The notes beneath the pieces were generated by a model. It saw only the letters and a list, made by a program, of their open reading frames with translations. It was not told the DNA's origin and searched no databases. From Candidatus Poseidoniaceae archaeon (GTDB lineage: Archaea > Thermoplasmatota > Poseidoniia > Poseidoniales > Poseidoniaceae): a stretch of 24,603 nucleotides of DNA. Where the stretch lies: the NCBI GenBank assembly GCA_028822955.1, contig JAPKCL010000014.1, forward strand, positions 1-24,603. The letters are read 5' to 3'. Shown piece after piece: positions 7,445 to 14,464 of the stretch (the first letter of the stretch is position 1; each line of letters begins with the position of its first letter). A program made the translations under genes and the position numbers.

Positions 7445-8680
7445 ATGTTCAATAACGGTTGGCGTAAGCCTTCCGATGTTATGAGTAACTATCTCGACCG
7501 AATTGGCGCTGGCTGGGTTCTAGCAAACCCAGAAGTGTTTAACTTCGATTACATTCCAAACGAACTGGTTGGTCGTGAGGAAATACAGAACGAATTAGCA
7601 TCAAAATTCACGACGCTCCATTCGCCAGAGGGTTCTGGACGAGTCGTCCTTACAGGCCCAGTAGGATGCGGTAAAACAGTGCTTGCCCGTACATTTTGCC
7701 GTGATATTCAACGGCACTTAGCGAACAAACGAAACATTCGTTCCGTGCATGTCAATTGCCGTAATGCCTCAACCAGCATGCGGGTTGTTCAACGAATCTT
7801 ACACGAACTAGCACCAGGGCATCCAGACCGTGGCCTCTCGATGGGAGAACTATTGATCAGTCTTCGGCGTATTCTTCGAACGGATACTTCACATCTCATT
7901 ATCGTCCTGGATGAAGTTGACCACATGCTTCGACGCTCAGGTGATGACCTGCTCTATCAATTACTGCGCATCGATGAAGACCAAAGCGGCAGAGGCACAC
8001 TCTCTCTCATCCTCATTAGCCAAGAACAAGTGCTCGATGTGCTCGAAACTGCCGTCATCTCTCGAATGGGTAGCACCAATCACCTTCGTGTTCAACCCTA
8101 CAATGCAGAAGGACTCGAAGCCATTGCAACCCAACGAGCAATCGAGGGTTTAGTACCGGGGACATGGACACCAGAAATCATACGACTCCTTGCAGAAAAG
8201 GCCGCCCCCACCGGAGATGCACGACGGGTCATTGAATTACTCAATGCGGCGGTCGAACGATGTGAATTCCGACAGGATGACCACAGTGAACGACGACTGA
8301 TGGTAGAAGATATTCACCTCCCGCTGGAAAATGCCCCGGCCTCACTGGGGAGTAACCTTGAGCACATAGATGACCTCAATCCAAACGCTATGTTAGTGTT
8401 GCTTTCTTTGTGCAGGCGACTCACGAAAGAAGAGACCATGACCACTGGAGATGTTGAACAACTTTATGCGGTTGTATGTGAAGAATACGAACAGAAAATG
8501 AAGAGCCATACAACGGTTTGGAAATATCTCAAGGAGTTTGAACAGCGCCAAATTATTACCTCTCGCGTTGCTACAATTACCGACGGTCGAGGACGAACAA
8601 CTCATCTCAGCATGCCTCATTATCTTCCAAAAGATCTCGGGATTCGTCTTGAAATGTTACTGAAAAAGAAGTTTCGCTGA
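7445..8680 (+). CDS. cdc6: Orc1/Cdc6 replication initiator ATPase
   Basis: A 411-residue archaeal Orc1/Cdc6 protein, which binds replication origins and helps load the MCM helicase. The AAA+ part has Walker A GPVGCGKT (71-78), Walker B LIIVLDEVD (151-159), a sensor 1 region LILISQ (188-193) and sensor 2 GDARR (257-261). The N-terminal YIPNELVGRE is the family's entry to the ATPase domain. The C-terminal ~110 residues form a winged-helix DNA-binding domain (HTTVWKYLKEFEQRQII). All catalytic residues are present. The start could be 7445 or the ATG at 7481; neither has a strong Shine-Dalgarno sequence. Only 52 bases separate it from dph2, so an origin immediately upstream is unlikely. Confidence 0.9.
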   Translation: MFNNGWRKPSDVMSNYLDRIGAGWVLANPEVFNFDYIPNELVGREEIQNELASKFTTLHSPEGSGRVVLTGPVGCGKTVLARTFCRDIQRHLANKRNIRSVHVNCRNASTSMRVVQRILHELAPGHPDRGLSMGELLISLRRILRTDTSHLIIVLDEVDHMLRRSGDDLLYQLLRIDEDQSGRGTLSLILISQEQVLDVLETAVISRMGSTNHLRVQPYNAEGLEAIATQRAIEGLVPGTWTPEIIRLLAEKAAPTGDARRVIELLNAAVERCEFRQDDHSERRLMVEDIHLPLENAPASLGSNLEHIDDLNPNAMLVLLSLCRRLTKEETMTTGDVEQLYAVVCEEYEQKMKSHTTVWKYLKEFEQRQIITSRVATITDGRGRTTHLSMPHYLPKDLGIRLEMLLKKKFR

Positions 8681-8711
8681 TTGAATTTCCGTCCGTAAAC
8701 AAACGGTGGGG

Positions 8712-8719
8712 CTAAATAG
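8712..8719 (+). promoter_or_regulatory. TATA-like box upstream of the eS6 gene
   Basis: CTAAATAG is centred about 41 bases before the ATG at 8757, in the 76-base gap after cdc6. It is a reasonable promoter for the eS6 - aIF2 gamma - PIN cluster. By eye only. Confidence 0.3.
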
Positions 8720-8756
8720 ACGACGATGGTCGGAAGGGCGTTCTAGACGTGATATT

Positions 8757-9248
8757 ATGGCTGTTGGACTACAAGGAGAATTTGTTGCTGTGGTGAATGA
8801 TACCGATCCGAAAAACGGCGGTAAATCATATTCACTCAAAATTAGTGGAAACAATCACGCTCAATTGCTGGGCAAGAAAATCGGCGATACCGTCGACGGA
8901 ATCTTTGTCGGAGAGGGTGAACAAACTCTTTCTGGTTTCAAACTCCAAATCACCGGTGGTTCAGACAAAACCGGAACTCCTCTTCGCCGAGACCTTGATG
9001 GCGGCCGCCGACAAGCAGTCCTCGTCACACGCTCAACTGGATTCAAAGGACACAGTCTCGTGTTCAAGAACAAGGGCGGAGAAAAGAAGCGTTTCCGTTA
9101 CAAGCCAGATGGTCTACGAAAGCGTCGTTTCTTCCGTGGTAACACCATCAGTCAAGACACACGTCAAATCAATCTCAAAGTCATAGAGACTGGAAAGAAG
9201 TCTCTAGGCGACCTCCTCGCAGTAGGAAGCGAGGAAGCGTCCGAGTGA
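8757..9248 (+). CDS. rps6e: Small-subunit ribosomal protein eS6
   Basis: A 163-residue archaeal/eukaryotic-type S6e protein. Landmarks are GKSYSLKISG, LLGKKIGDTVDG, LQITGGSDKTGTPLRRDLDG, the basic block KKRFRYKPDGLRKRRFFRGN and TISQDTRQINLKV. It sits in the small subunit, bound to rRNA through the basic segments. The frame opens at a GTG at 8706, but family alignment places the N-terminus at MAVGLQGEF (ATG 8757). The order eS6 - aIF2 gamma - PIN protein is a familiar archaeal arrangement and supports one translation-related operon; the gap to the next gene is 44 bases. Confidence 0.93.
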   Translation: MAVGLQGEFVAVVNDTDPKNGGKSYSLKISGNNHAQLLGKKIGDTVDGIFVGEGEQTLSGFKLQITGGSDKTGTPLRRDLDGGRRQAVLVTRSTGFKGHSLVFKNKGGEKKRFRYKPDGLRKRRFFRGNTISQDTRQINLKVIETGKKSLGDLLAVGSEEASE

Positions 9249-9292
9249 ATCCTGAGAGGGCTTTCGTAGGAAAAAAATGGGAGTGAGGAAGC

Positions 9293-10531
9293 ATGGCACG
9301 AAAGCTTCCAGCACAACCTGAAATCAACATCGGATTAGTCGGCCACGTCGACCACGGTAAGACAACCTTAACACAAGCTCTTTCTGGAGTTTGGACTGAT
9401 ACGCATTCGGAAGAAAGAAAGCGTGGTATCTCGATTAAACTTGGATACGCAGACACTGCATTTTACAAGACAAAAGAAGGTCAATACTACGCTACTGGAC
9501 GTCATCCAGATGGCAAAGACGATGACCCAAAAGAATTGGAGAGAGTCATTTCATTTGTTGATGCACCTGGTCACGAGACACTGATGGCCATCATGATCAC
9601 TGGGGCATCGATTATGGATGGTGCCATGCTTATGGTTGCTGCAAATGAGACCTGTCCCCAACCACAAACTCGAGAACACCTCATGGCATTGGAAATCGCC
9701 GGTATTGAAAACATCGTGATTGTCCAAAACAAAATTGATTTGGTCACCAAAGAACGTGCACTTGAATCACATGCAGAAATCAAAGCCTTCCTCGAAGGTA
9801 CCATCGCAAAAAATGCACCGGTAATTCCAGTTTCAGCCCATCACGACGTCAATTTGGACATCCTCATCGATGCCATTGAGAAGACCATTCCAACTCCGGA
9901 CCGCTCCAAGGATACGCGTTCGATTATGCATGTTGCTCGGTCATTCGACATCAATCGCCCAGGAACTCGACCAACAAAATTGCTTGGAGGAGTTATTGGT
10001 GGCAGTATTATTGAAGGAAACTTCGAGATTGGAGATGAAATCATCATTGGCCCTGGCCGGAAAATCGAAAACGGTTCGAAAGTCTCATGGGAGCCGATTG
10101 AAGCAACTGTGAGTAGCATGAAAGGTGGCGGTCTAAGCCTCGAAAGTATGCATTCCGGTGGCTTGTGTGGCATGGCTACAATGCTTGACCCTTCCATCAC
10201 CACTGCAGATAACCTGTCAGGACAAGTTGTTGCTCGAAAGGGTGATTTGCCAGAAGTCCGACACATGGTCTCTGTTGATGTGAAATTAATGGAAACAATG
10301 GTCGCTGGTGAAGGAGAGGCTCCAGAAAAGATTTACCCACTCCGAAACAATGAGATGTTGATGATCAACGTTGCAACTGCAACCTCTGTCGGAGTCACCA
10401 AGAACTCTGAAAAAGGCAAGGCTACCTTGGATTTGCGACTTCCTATCTGTGCTGATACTGGCCAACGCGTTTCACTTTCTCGTCGAGTAGGCTCCCGTTG
10501 GCGCCTTATTGGCTATGGAACAATTCTGTGA
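9293..10531 (+). CDS. eif2g: Translation initiation factor aIF2 subunit gamma
   Basis: The 412-residue GTPase subunit that carries initiator Met-tRNA to the small ribosomal subunit. The G-domain motifs are complete: GHVDHGKT (17-24), RGISIKLG (44-51), DAPGH (90-94) and NKID (146-149). Domains II and III follow, with SFDINRPGT, GGVIGGSI, LDPSITTADNLSGQVV and a C-terminal SRRVGSRWRLIGYG. The zinc-knuckle loop between switch 1 and DAPGH (about 55-84) has no cysteine at all, whereas archaeal homologues usually have two CxxC pairs there. Otherwise the protein looks functional. GAGG at 9285-9288 serves as the Shine-Dalgarno sequence. It sits between the eS6 gene and the PIN gene, as in many archaea. 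Confidence 0.95.
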   Translation: MARKLPAQPEINIGLVGHVDHGKTTLTQALSGVWTDTHSEERKRGISIKLGYADTAFYKTKEGQYYATGRHPDGKDDDPKELERVISFVDAPGHETLMAIMITGASIMDGAMLMVAANETCPQPQTREHLMALEIAGIENIVIVQNKIDLVTKERALESHAEIKAFLEGTIAKNAPVIPVSAHHDVNLDILIDAIEKTIPTPDRSKDTRSIMHVARSFDINRPGTRPTKLLGGVIGGSIIEGNFEIGDEIIIGPGRKIENGSKVSWEPIEATVSSMKGGGLSLESMHSGGLCGMATMLDPSITTADNLSGQVVARKGDLPEVRHMVSVDVKLMETMVAGEGEAPEKIYPLRNNEMLMINVATATSVGVTKNSEKGKATLDLRLPICADTGQRVSLSRRVGSRWRLIGYGTIL

Positions 10532-10540
10532 GCCACTGAA

Positions 10541-10546
10541 GGTGAT
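10541..10546 (+). promoter_or_regulatory. Shine-Dalgarno sequence for the PIN gene
   Basis: GGTGAT lies a few bases before the GTG at 10550. It identifies that GTG as the start codon, 18 bases after the aIF2 gamma stop. Confidence 0.55.
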
Positions 10547-10549
10547 GAA

Positions 10550-10933
10550 GTGCAACAGATACTGATTGACGCCTGTGGATGGGTGGCAATCATTGAATCT
10601 GGAATGAATATTGATACTGAGTTATTTCGTGTCCTAGGACCTGCTCAGATGCTACTCCTTGCCAGCGTTCGTCAAGAATTAGAACTGTTAAACAGTCAAC
10701 GGCCAAGAAGTAAGAGACTCCTTCTTACATTGCTTGAACAAAAGTCTCAACCAATCGAAGCGCTTTCACTTGAATCGACTCATCCTGACGACCAATTATT
10801 CGACCTTGCTGTCAAACATACAATCCCTGTACTCACTGTGGATATCGAGTTCAAACGACGCTTGTATGAACAAGGATTACCGATTGTTGAAGTCAGTAAT
10901 AATCAACGCTTGCAGTTGGTTGATTCTCTATAG
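10550..10933 (+). CDS. PIN-domain protein (Fcf1/Utp24-like archaeal family)
   Basis: A 127-residue single PIN domain. PIN proteins are Mg-dependent ribonucleases with a cluster of acidic residues, and the expected four are visible: D7 (ILIDACGW), E43 (VRQELELL), D80/D81 (HPDDQLFDLA) and D98 (LTVDIEFKRRL). The C-terminal VDIEFKRRLYEQGLPI matches the archaeal group that sits next to aIF2 gamma and is related to eukaryotic Fcf1/Utp24, which cleaves pre-rRNA. The genomic position after eS6 and aIF2 gamma favours rRNA processing over a toxin role, and no antitoxin gene is adjacent. GTG start with GGTGAT upstream. It converges on the DUF357 gene with 24 bases between the stops. Confidence 0.82.
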   Translation: MQQILIDACGWVAIIESGMNIDTELFRVLGPAQMLLLASVRQELELLNSQRPRSKRLLLTLLEQKSQPIEALSLESTHPDDQLFDLAVKHTIPVLTVDIEFKRRLYEQGLPIVEVSNNQRLQLVDSL

Positions 10934-10957
10934 AGCAAATTACTGGATATGTTTTAT

Positions 10958-11257
10958 TCACGGAAGAGTGAACAGAACATCATCCCCATGCCCGTCCAAA
11001 AGGCCGATTTTAACACCAGCATCAATCCAAGCATGTGCGTAGTTGATTGCACCAAATGCACGTATGTGGTCTCCAATCGAGAGAAAGTGGGCTGCATCCG
11101 ATGCATAATCATCAGCCATTCGCATCATAGTAGCCAAGTGTCCTGCCTGTTCGCTTCCTTCTTCGCACAACGAGGTCGCCTTTTCTCGAGCTCGACGAGT
11201 GATGTCAAGATATTTCTCGACCCGATCTCGAGTAACGAGTTGCAATTCTTCGCTCAT
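10958..11257 (-). CDS. DUF357 family protein
   Basis: A 99-residue helical protein that fits the archaeal DUF357 family. The diagnostic parts are VEKYLDITRRAREKA at 13-27 and a block at about 56-86 containing DAAHFL, GDHIRAFGAINYAHAW and DAGVKIGL. Function is unknown. In this genome it is the last gene of the minus-strand operon behind the propeller protein: its ATG overlaps that gene's TGA as ATGA, and GGAGGGTGG precedes the start by a few bases, so translation is probably coupled. Its usual association in archaea with translation or nucleic-acid genes is recollection, not something shown here. Confidence 0.85.
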   Translation of the reverse strand: MSEELQLVTRDRVEKYLDITRRAREKATSLCEEGSEQAGHLATMMRMADDYASDAAHFLSIGDHIRAFGAINYAHAWIDAGVKIGLLDGHGDDVLFTLP

Positions 11258-12303
11258 TCTCCACCCTCCTTTTGACGTTTCAAGAGACGACGTACATCCT
11301 CAGAGCGGCCAAGTGCCCCATAGAGTTCAACTGCTCTTGAGAGTCGACCTTCATCTTCCGCAGTTTGTGCTCGAACGAATAACGCCTTACGTTCTTCCCA
11401 ATTCTTGGCTAAAGCAGCCTGAGCAACCGCTTGATATCGGCCTTGGCGTTCGGCTTGAGCCAAATGAGGTGCTGACCAACGACGTACCAATCCTTCACGG
11501 GTAGCAGTCACCATTGTGTCAGGTGTTAGACCAATCAACAAGTCACCAAGATTCATTGATTCGCCCAGAAGAACATCAGATTCATTTTCAGAATGAGATG
11601 AAAGGTGGTGAAGGTGCCCTTCGATACCTAAAACCCACCACCCATCTGCACTTCGTACGCCTTCCATTGGCTCTAATGATTCGTATTCAATTCGTTCTAA
11701 TGAATCCCATCCGAATGGATGAGGGACACCTTCCCAAACACCACCATCGTTGGACTGCATGAGAATTCGGCCATTCATCAAGGGAGTGACCCAACTCCAA
11801 ACACGGTCTTCTAAGATTCGCTTTTGGTCGCTTTGTGCAAGGCGGGCACACCAAAGTTTTCCTTCAGCGTCTTGCCACATCATGTGTTCTCGGTCAAGCC
11901 AACCAAGCAAACGGCGTACTTTTCCGCTGTCGAGTCGACGAAGGCCGGTTCCTTCGTGTGTAAACAAGTGAAGGTGCCCTTCACGGCCAGAAAGGATCCA
12001 ACCGCCTCCTGGGCGTGCTAGAATCTCCGTAAAGCCACCTGGCGTGGAACGGCCTTCGTGTAACATGGAACCATCAGCAGTCGAAAGAACATAGAAACCA
12101 TGTGCAGCAAGGATTCCTAAAATACCATTATTGGCTTGTGCACAATGCGCTTTGAAAGGTAATTCGACTTTCCATCGAACGGTTCCATCAGCCTCAATCA
12201 TGAACAAATCAAGTCCACTACTGACAACCATGCCTCCTTCGACCGGTGCAAGCGCTGCAATACGCTGTGGAGCCTGCCAGGACCATGTAATCGTCCAAGA
12301 CAT
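11254..12303 (-). CDS. Seven-bladed beta-propeller protein with helical tail, function unknown
   Basis: 349 residues, no signal peptide. Seven repeats of about 40 residues are visible at roughly 22-48, 58-85, 98-125, 138-160, 176-195, 219-240 and 261-280. Each has a hydrophobic strand, a DG or EG turn and a second strand, for example SGREGHLHLF, SNDGGVWEG, GIEGHLHHL and TREGLVRRW, which suggests a PQQ/WD40-like propeller. Residues 285-349 are helical and TPR-like (EERKALFVRAQTAEDEGR and AVELYGALGRSEDVRRLL), suited to protein binding. It is translationally coupled to the AAA+ gene: the stop and start overlap as TGATG, and a complete GGAGGTGA lies six bases before the ATG. I do not recognise a named family. 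A scaffold or regulator acting with the AAA+ partner is inference. Confidence 0.78.
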   Translation of the reverse strand: MSWTITWSWQAPQRIAALAPVEGGMVVSSGLDLFMIEADGTVRWKVELPFKAHCAQANNGILGILAAHGFYVLSTADGSMLHEGRSTPGGFTEILARPGGGWILSGREGHLHLFTHEGTGLRRLDSGKVRRLLGWLDREHMMWQDAEGKLWCARLAQSDQKRILEDRVWSWVTPLMNGRILMQSNDGGVWEGVPHPFGWDSLERIEYESLEPMEGVRSADGWWVLGIEGHLHHLSSHSENESDVLLGESMNLGDLLIGLTPDTMVTATREGLVRRWSAPHLAQAERQGRYQAVAQAALAKNWEERKALFVRAQTAEDEGRLSRAVELYGALGRSEDVRRLLKRQKEGGE

Positions 12304-14222
12304 CAGTTTTCACCTCCTATAACGTTCCAAGCAATCAATTGGGCTCGTGCAGCTTGTGTAAGTTCGTAGTAGCGATTACGGCCAAGAGTACGAACACTCA
12401 AAATTCCAGCTTTTAGCAATCGGTTACTGATTTGGGAAAGACGAGCCCTCTTGATATCCAATTGACCGAGAAGTTCCTCGTCTGACGGTGAATACCTTCG
12501 AGAATGTGCAATCGAAATAACGGCGATTTCATGCCCCGTCAATGCAGAAAGCACTGTGGCGTTAAGTGAATAATTTTGTTTTGCACCAGTTGGTTGACGT
12601 TGTAAAGCCTCGAGGGCTTCAATCAATTTACGTCGCTGAATGGCGCTTCCGACCTCATCAGGAGCCATGATGGCACGTTGGAGCGCTTTCATCACGGGAA
12701 CCATTCCTGCTAATTCGCTTAACAATCCATTTGAAACAGGTGCAGTATCCAAATCGAGTTCAATTTCGGGTATTGGCGGAATCGATTGAGAGAGGCTGTC
12801 CATTTCCGTGACATTCACCTCGAATTCATCCGCAGTATCACTCTCAGACTCATGTTCCATGAAGCCGACTTCATCATGAAGCATGAACGCTGAATCCTCT
12901 TCGCTTATTTCTTCTTCAGCGCTATCAGATTGTTGGAAGGAAGGGTGTTCCCAAAGTTCGACTCCATTGTCCACCTCAACCATTTTCGCTTGCGGAGGTT
13001 CTTCGTGCTCCTTGTCAAGGAAATCACGACTGCGAGTGAAGAGTCCAGTCATCCCCTTCGGCGTAAGTTCGTCGAGCGGTGGGCGTTCAAAGACCTCGGG
13101 TTTTGCATTGGGAGGCACGGCGTCATAGCCTTCTTTGATGTCTTCCACAGTTTCCAGAATCTTCAATTCCGCTTGGTTATGTTGGTCCTCAGTGAGTTGA
13201 TCAAGGTCAAGGTCAAAAAGATTCATGTCTTCGATACTTTCCATAATCCGAGTATCTTGTTCGATTAGCAATGCCTCAGAGTCTTTGTCAATATGCTCGA
13301 CATTCATTGGTTCAATACTTTCCTCAATCGGCTCTTCAGGCTCTGAAAAGAGGGATTCAAATGAGGATTGAGGAGGTGCTTCAAACAAAGAGGGGCTGTG
13401 AACAGGTTCGGAAATGGGCGTAGATGATTCGTAATGTGGCTCGACATAGGTGTATTGAGACATTTTTGCGTTGTCAATAGCGTCACGCATGACTCGAATC
13501 ACACTCGAAGGCAAGCCTGAGGTTTGTTCCAAAAGGTGCTGTGCATCTTCCTTGCCAAAGGTAAACGGTTGACTGGTCGATTGTTGTATCCGGCGTTCAA
13601 CCAAAAGTTGAATCTCTTCCAATGAAAGATTTGCCAAGGGTTGCATCTGGTCCAATCGTTGCAAAACCGATTCGTGCAGCATGGCCTTATCTTTGGTTTC
13701 GAGTACGACGACAATGACCGCTTGTATGCGTTCAAGTGTCGGCAATGTATCTCTCAGTGCCACATTGAGAGCAGAAACGTCAACTGTAGAGGCATCGATG
13801 ACAATCAAAGGCAGGGCTTTCGCGAAATTCTGAGATGCTTCGAGGATTTTCATCGTGAGGTCATTACGGTTCTCGGGAACATTCGAACTGACAAAACGAG
13901 AATAGATATCTTTCAATAAATTCAATCCTGCATCCATTCGAGAAATATGGTCGATATGAACTGAAAGCGGGGCGATTTTCGAGGCACAGCGAAGCAATGA
14001 GGTTCTCCCAGAGCCATGCTCTCCAACCAGTAAAATACGCCGAGGAGATCGGAACTGAATGTATTGAGAAAGCACCGAAAGCATGTGCTGGCGTCCCACT
14101 AAGAGATTGGAATCGCTCGATTCCAACGATAAAGTGGAGAATGGATTAGCATCAAGCGGAGGTAAGTCCATTTCTTTCCCAACGATTCGCATAAAGGGAG
14201 CAATCACCTTTGGGTATTTCAT
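12303..14222 (-). CDS. Degenerate Orc1/Cdc6-like AAA+ protein with acidic linker and C-terminal winged helix
   Basis: 639 residues in three parts. Residues ~35-255 resemble an Orc1/Cdc6 or MoxR-like AAA+ module: LLVGRQHMLSVL entry, a P-loop GEHGSGRT (67-74) with arginine instead of the Walker lysine, and a Walker B region LIVIDAS (139-145) where the catalytic glutamate is alanine. Hydrolysis is therefore doubtful. Residues ~255-500 are a low-complexity acidic linker rich in Glu, Asp, Ser and Pro. The last ~85 residues form a MarR-like winged helix (SDEELLGQLDIKRARLSQIS, then LLKAGILSV). A DNA-bound regulator or scaffold is inferred. GGTGA precedes the ATG by three bases and a TATA-like box lies at 14260-14269. 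It heads an operon with the propeller and DUF357 genes and is divergent from HMG-CoA reductase. Confidence 0.78.
   Translation of the reverse strand: MKYPKVIAPFMRIVGKEMDLPPLDANPFSTLSLESSDSNLLVGRQHMLSVLSQYIQFRSPRRILLVGEHGSGRTSLLRCASKIAPLSVHIDHISRMDAGLNLLKDIYSRFVSSNVPENRNDLTMKILEASQNFAKALPLIVIDASTVDVSALNVALRDTLPTLERIQAVIVVVLETKDKAMLHESVLQRLDQMQPLANLSLEEIQLLVERRIQQSTSQPFTFGKEDAQHLLEQTSGLPSSVIRVMRDAIDNAKMSQYTYVEPHYESSTPISEPVHSPSLFEAPPQSSFESLFSEPEEPIEESIEPMNVEHIDKDSEALLIEQDTRIMESIEDMNLFDLDLDQLTEDQHNQAELKILETVEDIKEGYDAVPPNAKPEVFERPPLDELTPKGMTGLFTRSRDFLDKEHEEPPQAKMVEVDNGVELWEHPSFQQSDSAEEEISEEDSAFMLHDEVGFMEHESESDTADEFEVNVTEMDSLSQSIPPIPEIELDLDTAPVSNGLLSELAGMVPVMKALQRAIMAPDEVGSAIQRRKLIEALEALQRQPTGAKQNYSLNATVLSALTGHEIAVISIAHSRRYSPSDEELLGQLDIKRARLSQISNRLLKAGILSVRTLGRNRYYELTQAARAQLIAWNVIGGEN
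12310..12317 (-). promoter_or_regulatory. Full-length Shine-Dalgarno sequence for the propeller gene
   Basis: The minus strand reads GGAGGTGA, an eight-of-eight match to the usual archaeal anti-Shine-Dalgarno sequence, six bases before the ATG at 12303. It lies inside the last codons of the AAA+ gene. Confidence 0.8.
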
Positions 14223-14259
14223 GTTTCACCATAATCGGAGGCTTGAGAGAGGCGTTAGG

Positions 14260-14269
14260 ATATGTTAAT
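14260..14269 (-). promoter_or_regulatory. TATA-like box for the AAA+/propeller/DUF357 operon
   Basis: The minus strand reads ATTAACATAT about 42 bases before the ATG at 14222. It also contains a degenerate copy of the TTAAC element found in the nearby array, so a protein bound to the array could compete with TBP here. By eye only. Confidence 0.35.
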
Positions 14270-14298
14270 CTTGAAGCCGTAGCGGTTTAGAGTGTCTA

Positions 14299-14355
14299 AT
14301 TAACACATCATTAACGCATTATTAACGCGTTAATCAAAGCGTTAAACCCGTTAAC
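14299..14355. repeat. Six-site, dyad-symmetric ATTAACGC array (putative operator)
   Basis: Six copies of an octamer close to ATTAACGC lie in 57 bases. Three point right: ATTAACAC at 14299, ATTAACGC at 14310 and ATTAACGC at 14321. Three point left: GCGTTAAT at 14327, GCGTTAAA at 14339 and CCGTTAAC at 14348. The middle two fuse into a perfect 14-base palindrome, ATTAACGCGTTAAT (14321-14334). Sites on each side are spaced 11, 11 and 12, 9 bases, close to one helical turn, so the whole array mirrors about 14327/14328 to within one base. It sits between the divergent AAA+ operon and HMG-CoA reductase. A multimeric operator for one or both, or an initiator-protein site, is inferred. Confidence 0.65.
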
Positions 14356-14464
14356 AACCTCTCACAGATTCACTTCTGGCAAAAAACAAGAATGCCCCGT
14401 TCTTTCACCTCAATGCCGATTCCTTGATGGGGTACAGGCGTGTGGCACAACTGGACGTGAACTC

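Larger units (their letters stand above)
14223..14464. other. Divergent intergenic region, AAA+ operon / HMG-CoA reductase
   Basis: At 242 bases this is the longest gene-free stretch. It holds the Shine-Dalgarno and TATA-like elements of the AAA+ gene at its left end, two degenerate TTAAC-like copies (about 14252-14259 and 14263-14270), the six-site array at 14299-14355 and an A-rich tract at 14381-14386. I see no clear TATA box at the usual distance from the HMG-CoA reductase ATG; if the array region holds that promoter, the transcript has a leader of up to about 90 bases. No RNA gene is evident. Confidence 0.6.

Noticed and set aside
7006..7452. A 148-codon minus-strand frame over the end of dph2
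   Set aside because: It lies antisense to a well-conserved part of Dph2, shows no motif and is not placed next to any minus-strand gene.
10550..10933. VapC-type toxin of a toxin-antitoxin pair
   Set aside because: No small antitoxin gene is adjacent. The sequence and position after aIF2 gamma fit the Fcf1/Utp24-like PIN group better.
14299..14355. CRISPR array or transposon end
   Set aside because: The units are 8 bases with 3-4 base spacers and mixed orientation. There are no long repeats, unique spacers, transposase or target duplications.
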